Source: Lunularia cruciata
Taxonomy: Eukaryota; Streptophyta; Marchantiopsida; Lunulariales; Lunulariaceae
DNA: 64,000 bases
Direction: 5' to 3'
Assembly (NCBI GenBank): GCA_948567375.1
Contig: OX419758.1
Location: 6,081,001-6,145,000 of the forward strand
Below, in pieces: positions 54,401 through 64,000 of this stretch. How positions within the stretch are numbered: position 1 is the first letter of the stretch; each line of letters begins with the position of its first letter. A program made the translations under genes and the position numbers. The notes beneath the pieces are model-generated. The model was not told the origin of the DNA and made no database searches. It was given only the letters and a program-made list of their open reading frames with translations.

Positions 54401-55949
54401 TAAAATGATATAATCTTATATTACTAAAGTGAACAAGTCCTCAAGAAGTCTTCTACTTGATGAATTTTTCTCAAGAAGATATTGCTATTAAAGAGCTCCT
54501 TGTCAAATAGATAGGTATAGCACTCATTATGAAGTAGTTTACTTGCTGAAGGGAAGTAACTTCTTAAATAAGTTATTAGGAACTTCAAATAATTGAATTG
54601 TACATATAAAGATCAAGCATATGAAGGACAAAAACTCTCATTTTGGAAAATAATCACATTAAATTTTATTAACAATTGCATATCATATGGCATGATAGAA
54701 TGGAATTATGTGAGTAAATAAGACAAATTTACCACTTACAAGTATTATTACTCTTTATAAGTGGAAAATTACCTTTCAATTACTTTCCAAATTTTAAGAA
54801 GATGAAAAATATTTGTAAGGAATCTTAATACAAAATATCCTAGATTTTTTACTAATACTATGCCTTAGTAAATCAAATAGTGCATATATAAGTTGTTATG
54901 GCTAATTATGAATAGTTTATATTTTATTTAGAATGTTTCTTACACTATGGAATTATCCACAATGTATGTTGAACATGTGGGTAATAGTAAACGTAAGATA
55001 TAATTTTATTGATATTTGTGTAGGATATAACCTTTTATTTTGGAGTAAAATAAGAAAGATTGACTATTTGCAAGGATTTTGATATTTTTTTACGATTTGA
55101 ATATAAAGCTCAACAATGAAAAGGTGTAGCACTCTCTTTTTTACCTATTTTATTCAATTGTCAATGTAAATACTAGTTAATAGCTCTAAAATTCTAAAAG
55201 TGGTTAAGATTCATAGGATTTAAGCATGAGAAAATTGTTCTCATAATCATTTTATGTTGTGGTTCATTCTACAACTATTTTGATCTTGATAGTTCTTAAT
55301 GATCAATCATAATTTATTGAAATAACATATCTATTTGGTTTGGTTCTTTGAACTTTAAAATTTAACTTTTAAGATGTAATAATTTTTTCAATTGATAACT
55401 TTATTTGTTCAGACTTTAAGATGGAACACTAGATATGGACATCCTTTGCAAGAACACAAACCTGGTCTTATGGAAATTTCTAGAATCATATGGAGCATAT
55501 AGTTAACATTTATTTCAACTTTCATCAAACATGCCTATATAAGTAAGAAAAACCTTCAAATTTCAAGATTTATAGCTCAAATACTCAAAATTTAAATTTA
55601 AAATGCTCAAATTTCAAAATCTCACATTTCCGTATTATAATTCTGATTATATCATATTAATATGATTAAATTTCTCATTTTTAGTTGAAAAATGATAGCT
55701 TTATTATTTCATTATTTGGCACTTCTCAAAAAGTATTATATTACTTTCTTTGTCCAAAAGCTAATTTATTTCTAGCACAAAGTAAAGATGAGATTGAAGC
55801 AATCTTTAGGTCTATGATATCTGAATAAAATATACTCTTAATGATGATTTTATTCTATTTAAAAAACTATGTAGAATATTATAAATTATTGTGGTACATG
55901 GATTTTTGCAAATTTTTAAATTTTCTTGTCTTTTCTTTCTTTTTGTGTA
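51446..55949. other. A+T-rich region without recognisable genes
   Basis: No open frame longer than about 70 codons and no domain or LTR pair seen. A (TA)n tract lies near 52709-52742. The minus strand near 53960-54100 faintly resembles a copia integrase (FKVLIKSTS, then GGNFILSF), but not enough to call. Confidence 0.45.
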
Positions 55950-57300
55950 GTTAAGGATAGAGCCTTTCATGTTTTGAGGAGAATTCCTCTATTTTTTTAG
56001 TTCTTTAGGTCCATCTTTGTACATGAGTAGGTACAAAGAATTAATGTACAAAGACCTAGTGGGAAAGGTACTAACAGTATGAGGAAGAAGAGTAAGGAGA
56101 GTCTTCCCTCCCAAAGGATTATATTCCAAAAAGTCTTCACCAAAGACTTTTGGGGCATTGCATGCATCTTATATCTTTGTGATTACACATCCAAATAGAG
56201 TTATCTTCATCTTGTTAGAGGCATCTTCTCAACAGCTTTCTATTGACACAAAAATTGCAGCATTTGGAGGGGGTTAGCATAATTTACAAGCATGTGAAAT
56301 TTCAAAAGTTATGGAGGAATATAGGAAAGGGGTTGCTCTTTGGGTGGAGGCTGCACAATAAGCACTCAAGAAGGAGAAGGAGGCAAAAGCAGAAAATTGA
56401 GCTATCTTTGTAGAGATGATCACCAAAAAAGTAGTAGACCTCTTTAATGCCAAGACCAAAAAAGATCCAAATCATTTATTTATCATTTATCATTTATTTT
56501 TAGATTTAGATTTAGATTAGATTTTAGTTCCTAAGAGGCATAAGAGTGTTGAGATCTCCACTAGGGTGGAGGATTACTGTAGCACGTTCATCTTGAATGC
56601 ATTGGTGTAGGCCACAACTCAAGTTTACTTACTCCTTAGGTTGGGGAATGCACATCTAGCCTACTTTATCTTAGTATGTGGTTATCTCCCATGAGCTTCC
56701 TATCTTGCTTGCACATAACCTCTTATAGAGGTGCTTTTGCCACATTAATGCACTTTTGACAACACTCTCTGTCATACCTTCTCCACTTTCCTTTGGTTGT
56801 GGAGATTTTTGGGTACCTTTTTCACCATTTTGATGAGTTGCTTAAGTAGCCAGCACAAGGTTCCTTGTAGAGGAATGGGGAAATGGTTGTCTTCCAAGCC
56901 ATGCTTACCTCCTACTTCCAATAGAAAGTCCCAATCAATACAACACTCTCAAGCCTAGGTTCTTCATAGATAGGCAGTAAAAATAGGAGTGCCCACTACA
57001 TCTAGAGCACTCCTCTCTCACTTACCAGATATACCATTAGATGACCTCTATCATAGTATCTAATAGTGGTTTTTGGCTATTGGTTTGCTAGTTGCTTTGT
57101 GGCATCCCCCTTGGAGTGGCATCCCCCTTGGAATGGCTTGGTGGTGTTGGTCTTGAGGCAATTTGTGTTCCTTTGGTTTTTTTGGGCTCAATGCTTGGTT
57201 TCACTCTTGGATTCTTTGGTGCTTTGCACCTCTTTCTTCTTTCCTTTGGGGTATATGAGGTGTATAATCTGATATATCTACAAAGCTTGCAACCCAATCA
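55950..57300 (+). pseudogene. Decayed coding-like sequence of unknown family
   Basis: One frame gives plausible protein text with few stops: VFPPKGLYSKKSSPKTFGAL near 56100, then VMEEYRKGVALWVEAAQ, a TAA, and ALKKEKEAKAEN near 56306-56400 (charged, helix-prone), and SRALLSHLPDIPLDDLYHS near 57000-57060. I recognise no domain. Because no host gene structure or second copy is visible, a decayed mobile-element protein is as likely as a gene. Confidence 0.35.
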
Positions 57301-58377
57301 TTGAGTTTAGTTTCCAACTACCAAAAGACCAAAATCATTGCTGAATAGACACCAAGTTTATTTAGCTATTAATTACTAATATAATCCAATTACTTCTCAA
57401 TTTTAAATTCATTTCAAACAACAATGCTTAAAATAAAAACACCCTTAAGGTAAGAAATTTACTCAAAGAAGTGTACAAAGTACAATTCTATTCACAATTG
57501 TATGAAGTATAATATATCTTCCTTCACCTCTTATGGATCCTGAAAAACTCCTTGATTATCAAGAATTTTTAACAAGCCTTCTTCTTATCAATCCCAATTA
57601 AAAGAAATGCTTGAATCTTCCAACCTCTCAATTTTGTATTGATCCAAAACTCTTAAAAACACTTCTTTCTCATTTGTCAATATGTAAAAAATTTCTAGAT
57701 ACCCTCTTTTCTTCCTCTATCAAACAAGAATCCTTCCTATAAAAACCCACTCTCAATTCCTTGCATTGTCCATCAAGAACCCTTGCTATCAAAACTAACT
57801 CAATTCCTTGCTCTATCAATCAAAATCCTTGAACCTCCTTTCTTGAAATCTTGGAACCTTCTTCTCAATCAATCCACATTGATCAATTAAGAAATATTAA
57901 ATCCTCAAGATATTAAATCCTCAAACCCTTGTCTTTCAATCCATATCAAGCAATCAATAAGGAACTCTTGAATCCTCAATTCTCCAATTTCTTTCCTCAT
58001 CATCATGTGCATTCCCCTTTCAAAGCACTCCAAACTCTAAATAAAGAAATACCAAACCTACCACAAGTAGATATGTAACCAATTGATGTTAACCTTAACT
58101 TGCACCAAAGTCTAGTTGTTGTTGTGTGACAAGAGCCAAGCCAAAAGTGTCAACTAAAATATGACAACCGCAAAAGTGTCTTCAAATGGTTGTAGCTTTT
58201 GTTATAGACCTCCAAATGCCATGATTGGTTGTTTATGGAAATCACTTGAAAAGATGCTTCCAAAAAGAAAATACACACTCTATTTTTACATGTAATTTTA
58301 GAGGGAGAAACCCTGAAGTATGCACTATGGTGGTTCTTATCCAAAGATGCATACCACCTTGATGGTGTATAACACTT
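57301..58377. other. CT-rich, oligo-repetitive DNA, no gene seen
   Basis: Short phrases such as AATCCTTGAACCTCC and TTGAATCCTCAATTCTCC recur with variation between 57540 and 58010. No stable period was found. Confidence 0.4.
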
Positions 58378-58952
58378 GTTGGTGCATGTATACTCTATAG
58401 TGATATTAAGTTGAGCATTGTAAGTAGCTGAAAATATTTTTTATATGGATTTTAATTAAGCTTCTATATTAGTAATGATTAGCTAGAGTTAGTCATAGCA
58501 AAGATAAAAGTTACTCTACTTTCAAGGAAGGTGAAAGAATGAGCACTAATATTTTGGATTCTAATGTATTGACTTTACATTATTCCTAAATGTTTAGCTT
58601 TGAGTAAAGAGTTGAGAACTCTTGGGCCATTAACCTTTTTGATGCATATTTTTCTATAGTCCAAGGTTACCCTATGTGAATGAATCCTTGGCTTAGTTGT
58701 TGGGTCAAGATAAGACCATATGCTTAGGAGGTTATTCCTATGAGTTTGTATATTCCTTTAGACTTTAGACTTTATATGAATTTTTGCCTAGTAACTTGAG
58801 TTACTCTGCTAATTAGTAACTCTGGTATGTAACTATTTCATAAGTACCTATACTTATGAAATTAAGGGTGAAGAGATACTCATCAAACTTTCATTTGCAA
58901 CTATCTCTCTCTCATTGAGTTCTCTATTGAGCAATAGCTTGAGTCTTGGAGG
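58378..58952 (+). repeat. Repeat R, copy 3: diverged, truncated, opposite orientation
   Basis: It starts TATAACACTTGTTGGTGCAT and contains GAGTTGAGAACTCTTGGGCC, GTTGGGTCAAGATAAGACCA and CATTTGCAACTATCTCTCTC, matching the minus strand of copies 1 and 2. Similarity stops near CTTGAGTCTTGGAG, so about 130 bases of the end are absent. It is clearly older than the other two. Confidence 0.8.
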
Positions 58953-61500
58953 TGCTTTAAAGTTTTTGGAAAGTGGTAAAGCACCTAAACCCTTAGCACT
59001 TAGAGTGATGCATGGTACTCAAAGTAGATCCAACCATAGCATTTGCCTTCTTCCTACCATCCAAAACTATGCTTCCTACACCTAAAGCATATAGAAAGAC
59101 TCTAAAGGCCATTGTTAGGTATCTTGTAGTAAACAAATAGGCAATTCCTCATAGAATTATGGTGATCTAGAGAAAACATTGGTGTTATTGCTTTGGAACT
59201 AAGAATTGATTCATTTTACCATGGTACATGAGATGAGGGGAAAGCAAGAGAAGAAACTAGGGGAAATGAGAAGTAATCTTTATAATTGGACAAAGGACAA
59301 TTGGTATATGGTACTTGGCCTAGATGTAAGAGTTATATGAGCAATGAGCATGAACTCCAAGTTTGTTAACAAAGAAGTTAATGGAAGAGTTCAAGGCTAC
59401 TTTCAATGATAAGAGGTTGAAGAATAATGGGTAGAGGATGGCTACTTACAAAGACCATGAAAGAAGAGCCATAGTAGAGGCAAATATGAAACTCTTTAAA
59501 CCCAAGCAAACTACCGAGCTATATCTTACCATTACATGTACTCAAGCAAGCTAATAGATTAGGCAAACATGTTCAATTGACAAGCCAATTGATAGAGAAT
59601 TTGAAAAGGACAAAGGTTCTACTTGCCTTCCTCTATTTGCCATAAATTACTACATGGGAATGAATCTCTTGACCAGAGAAGAAAGGAAGAGGTTCCCCAC
59701 TGACTTTCATCCTATAGGTTATTTTGTGACTAACCTAAAAGACCATCATTGATTGCCAAGTATAGAGTTTTTGATGCCAAATTAGCCAAGATAGGACTCT
59801 TTGTGCATGTAGATGAAAAAATAGTTGCACCAAAGGCTACCAAGAGGAAGAATAATCCTTTAAAAAAACAACCTTTATCAACTAAGAAGCCAAGAGCCAT
59901 TACTCATATAGTAGATATGTCCTCATCTGAAGGAGAAGCTTAAGATAACAAAGATGAGGAAGAGGAGGAACAAGGGTCCTTCACCCTTCAAGCATCAACC
60001 TCCACTTCAAACAAAGGAAAAGAAGAAGAGGCTTGGGAGGATGCATAATTTGTCCCAAAGTTGCAAGCTAAGAAATGAAGGAGTGTCCAACAAGACCAAA
60101 GGAGGACATGAGAGAAGAGGCTCCAATTTCAAGACCAGTGCTGCTGAGCCCCATAAGAAAGGAAGATGCTACCAAAGAGCCCCAAGATCAAGCAAAGTAC
60201 TCAAATGCCCAAGAACTTTGGCCTGAAGTTCATGATGTGGTTGAAGTCCTACAACAAGAGGACAATCAGATCACCAATCATGCTAAAGAGAAGTATGGCA
60301 ATATTGACACTGATATTCTAGATCCTACACTAGGGGTGTAGATGGAATTTGGTGAGGAATCAACATCTTGAGTACCAATGCTAATTCAAGAAGGGGCCAA
60401 CTTTGTAATACATTTTGTCATAGTTGTATTGCAACAATTGGAGGTATTGCTACTCTAGTACCAAGCCAAATGTCTTGAAATTGTGGACTACACTATACCA
60501 TACCAGTCCAAAGTATGCTTAAGCAAGTCTACATTTAGAAGGCCAAAGAAGACCTGGTTAAATAATTGTTATGAAAGCCAAAGACTTGTACAAGGAGGAG
60601 GCTACAAAGGTAAGTACCTTACTAAAGGACAGCCAAGAGCTCAAGAGGAAGAGTGCCACATTGGAGAATGACCAAGATCAGCAAGCCAAGGAGAACCAAG
60701 AGCTATAGGATGAGTTATATGCACTTTGACTTGAGTATGAGTAGTACAAAGAACAAAGCCAAAGACCAATCTCATAGCAAGTGTAAAGAGTTGGAGAGCA
60801 CTTGGAATAAATTGACGGAGTGCCATGATCAAGTTATCACCTTCAAAGTTCAATTGTAGAGTATTAGAAAGAGGTGGCACTACAACTAGATTGCTTGACT
60901 AAGGAAATGGAGGAAGAAAGAGTCAAGCAAGCAAAGAGTACACACTTGCAGGAAGAACAAAAGGCAAAGTGTGATACTTGGACTCAATAGATGGAAGAAG
61001 ATTGGCTCAAGATAATTTATAAGATGGAGTAGGCCTGAAATTTCTTCATGGAGAAGCTAAAAGAGGGAGGAAAACTTTTTGAGCACTATAGAAAAGACAC
61101 CATGAGCTGACATTCAAGGTTAAGAGATTAGAGAACTAGGCCTATGAGGAAGAGAAAATGAAAATGAGGAAGCACTCCAACAAGAAGTTCACAAAACCTT
61201 GCCAAACTTATTTGTTAGAAATAGCCATATATCAAGCCTAAACTGATTGGTAATTAGGTACCCTAGAGGTGAATGTAGTCCATCACTCCCAAACATTATA
61301 GCAGAAGGCACTCTACCTAGAGGAAGTCATTCAAAGGCATCAATACTCTGAGTAGTTAGTCAAATACTTGGAGTTGTCTAGTAGACAAATACTTGGAGTT
61401 ATATGTTAGTATATACACTTGGAATTTTACTTACCTCACCGAGTGCACTAGGAATTATATAGGACTTTGTAGTTGTAGTTTAAAAATAGATGAGGGAGGA
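58953..61500 (+). pseudogene. Decayed gag-like or coiled-coil ORF region, family unknown
   Basis: A mostly consistent plus-strand product can be followed through stops and shifts: EFKATFNDKRLKNN near 59385-59425, INYYMGMNLLTREERKRFP near 59641-59697, LIAKYRVFDAKLAKIGLFVH at 59749, a lysine-rich stretch (59830-60000), and a long charged region at about 60565-61170 (KAKDLYKEEATKVSTLLKD, KEMEEERVKQAKSTH) that looks like a coiled coil. Most stops are TAG or TGA where CAG/CAA or CGA would restore the pattern. No RT, protease or integrase is present. AGATGAGGGAGGAAAAA near 61482-61499 could be a polypurine tract. Possible non-autonomous retroelement; not certain. Confidence 0.4.
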
Positions 61501-64000
61501 AAAATTAGCTTCCTTGACATATGTTAGGCGCCTAATCAGTCTAGAAATGACTAGGATAAGATAGGATTAGGTCTTTAAGTGAGTGATGAATAGTATAGAT
61601 TAGGACTTTCAAGAGATACACTTGGGTTCTTGATCCCTTTGGCTCAAAGTCAGAAGGGTACTTAAGGTTGAGGACTAAAGGCACTTGTGTTTGTTTCTTT
61701 CATACTTTGATTACAAGTGAAGAGTACTCTACATTCTTTGCAAGTTTCATGTCTTCCATTTTATGTGTTGTCATTTGTCTAGGTGAGATTAGAGCTAAGG
61801 AATTTCAAAGGAAGGTCCCACATGCTTGCTATAGAGCTTATACTTGCCCTTGATCAAGGTGTGCATTAAAGGAGTGAACTTGTACAAGGAGTGTATGGGA
61901 AGCTCACCATTATGGGCAGAAATATGGAATAAAAAAACCAAGATATTTGGCCAACATGAATTATAACCTTTAACTTGCACCTTCTAGGAAAGGTGGAACA
62001 TAGTTTTAAGAGTAACAAGTTTTGAATGGAGTGGCATTAGGAGGTAAGCAAGCCATTAGCTTCAACAATAGTCCTAACTAGAACTTAGAATGAAAGTGAT
62101 TCTTTTGTTATAGTGCACTTCAATGGGTGACACCACCCTCTTTTGGGTGTGGTTCTTGCCCAAGAGGTTAAATACCAAAACTGAACTGAATTGTGGTACT
62201 TTCCTTCATTCTTATTCATTTCAAACTTATAACTTTGTGTGAACAACTTGTTCTTATTGATTATATTATCAATACATTGACATTGTGCTGTCACACTATA
62301 CTTCTCATTGTCCTCCTAGGTGAGCTCCATCTTTTGCATCCCTTTTGGGTCTTCTACAAATTATGCTGGGAGTACTTTATGAAACAAGAACTTGCACTTC
62401 TTTTCTTCAATGAGCAATTCAAGGCCAATGTAAAAGTGAATCATGAAGGGTATTAAGTAATGGTGTCTTGGTCCTTTGAAGATATAATACATCTTCTGAA
62501 TGTGTTTGTGAAAGATGTACCTCTAATCACTCAAAATTTCTCAAAACAAGTGCTCAAAGAATGCAACCTAAGAATTTATTAGGTAGGTAGTTTGCTACAG
62601 CTTGAATATCTTCATCAATGCACTCACTATCTCCCTTCTTGCCAAGGCCTTCTAATCCACCACAAACTATCCATTTTATTCTTGTTATGGATGAAGGCTT
62701 TTGCAATCCATTGTATTGTTTAGGTTGAACAGTGATTCAAAATTTAACCCTTAGCTATTCCTGCCTAGTTCCTCATATCTTCCTCCAATGAAATGGTCTA
62801 TAATTACTTTTGATTATAGATGACCCAAAACTATCTTCTTCCTTCTTTTAATTTCCAAGGCCATTGCTCCCAAAGTGTATTCCCCATTCCACAAGAGAAA
62901 ACTCAATTGCAGCTTGAGAATTGGTTGTCATCTCCCATGGATCGACTACTAAAGTCTTCAAGTTTAGTGTATTCTTTGCATTCTTTGGGCTTACCCCTTC
63001 ATCATTGTGACTAGTAACTTGTCTTCCTTTGAAAAAAATTCACACTCAATCCTAAACCTCTTTATCCTCACTCAATTGATCAATTGTTTCTTGACAAAAT
63101 TATGAAGGACTAAAAGTATGATTACTTTGAAATTATGAAGAATTGAAGGCTTTTGAAGATCAATATGATGATCACAAAAGGCAAATCATATGAAAAGTAT
63201 AAATTGCATTAATTAAGCAACTCCTAAGAAATTTACAAGGATATTTTAGTTTTGCTAAATACAAGAAGAAATTATTAGAATTAATATCAGAGTATTAAAT
63301 CCATATTTTTACTACAAAGGTACTATCTTACAATGTAAAAATGCATTGTCTTTACCATGATGATTGTAAAGCAGGCAAAAGATGTTGCTCTATAGATTCT
63401 TCAATAAATTGGTTATGAAACAAGATTCCCTCAAGGTTATTATTTATCTATATGATTAACGAATTTTTTTTAACTAATAAGATTATTTATTTATTTATTT
63501 CTATTCTCATATGGATTATATCCTTTTTGGAAAGAATCCCTCAGTAGTCATTGTGTAAAATGAGAAGATCCATTTCTCTATACACATGTAGATTTTATGT
63601 TCATTGTTAGGATGTTATTTCACAATGAATATTATAAATATCAAAATAAAACCATCCTCAACATAACAAGCCTTCAAGGATCATCTTCATTTGAGAATCT
63701 TAGCAAGGAATTTTTGAACAATTTGCCTTCCAATGTGTGATATAGAAAGTTAGGAAAGTGAAAAGATTGAAGTATATTCAATACAAAATTGCAAATAATA
63801 GGAGTACTTACGTGTCCTTATAGTAAACATCACATATAAAGTTGTCTTCTTGAAGTCAATGTATAATAAAATGAAAAGTGCTTCTACTTTTATAGAATTA
63901 TCATAAAATTTATTATAAGGTTGATGTGTACTATCTAGAATACTTTAGGTTTAGTATTATGTAAAGGAGAGAGTTTTGGAATAATAGTGTATTCTATCAA
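61501..64000. other. No gene recognised
   Basis: TGTTAGGCGCC at about 61522, after the purine tract at 61482, could begin an LTR, but I found no partner copy. The rest is A+T-rich, with short frames lacking motifs and an (ATTT)n run near 63480-63500. Confidence 0.4.

Noticed and set aside
1-64000. CRISPR arrays, bacterial operons, ribosome-binding sites or phage genes
   Set aside because: None found; gene content, LTR elements and A+T-rich spacers are eukaryotic.

Overview
The window reads as repeat-dense nuclear DNA of a land plant. Low G+C, chromodomain Ty3/gypsy elements, a Ty1/copia element and an RT plus restriction-like-endonuclease LINE all fit this. A bryophyte such as a liverwort, or another seedless plant, is my best guess, because of the LINE type and the intronless ATP-grasp genes, but nothing here fixes the species. 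There is no bacterial operon, CRISPR array, rRNA gene or confident tRNA gene.

Host genes are few. The only intact one is an intronless 469-codon ATP-grasp ligase-like gene at 39106-40515 (-). A paralogue at 1-1304 (-) is open as far as the window shows and runs off the left edge. The pair also shares about 340 bp of upstream DNA, so this is a segmental duplication with a probable conserved promoter. A fragment of the C-terminal W2 domain of translation initiation factor eIF5 lies near 48.1-48.4 kb.

18.85-37.39 kb is a three-level retrotransposon nest. The outer layer is a decayed Ty1/copia element A (+, 5-bp target duplication AGATT). Inside its RNase H region sits a decayed Ty3/gypsy chromovirus B (-, 23517-36684). 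Inside the protease region of B sits a young chromovirus C (+, 27993-33634, LTRs differing at one base, target duplication GTTGT). C has an uninterrupted 1221-codon pol, but its gag is broken and its protease active site is changed. Its LTR promoter holds a cluster of heat-shock-element-like arrays, which an older solo LTR at 8251-8664 partly shares. B and C both carry a short leader ORF between primer-binding site and gag that is conserved in sequence.

Three copies of one LINE family (about 2.93-5.53 kb +, 14.04-17.43 kb -, 43.32-47.36 kb +) encode a C2H2 zinc finger, a reverse transcriptase and a CCHC/endonuclease-like tail. Many short pieces of its 3' end are scattered through the window. 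Two of them (55 and 93 bp) have clear target-site duplications. An LTR-like repeat of about 690 bp (called R here) occurs three times. Other structure includes a satellite of about 203 bp near 6.5-7.6 kb, an exact 110-bp tandem duplication of the LINE tail, and a 25-bp-arm hairpin at 50.35 kb.

51.5-55.9 kb and 61.5-64 kb are A+T-rich with no recognisable gene. 56-61.4 kb holds decayed coding-like sequence, including a coiled-coil/lysine-rich product, of unknown family.
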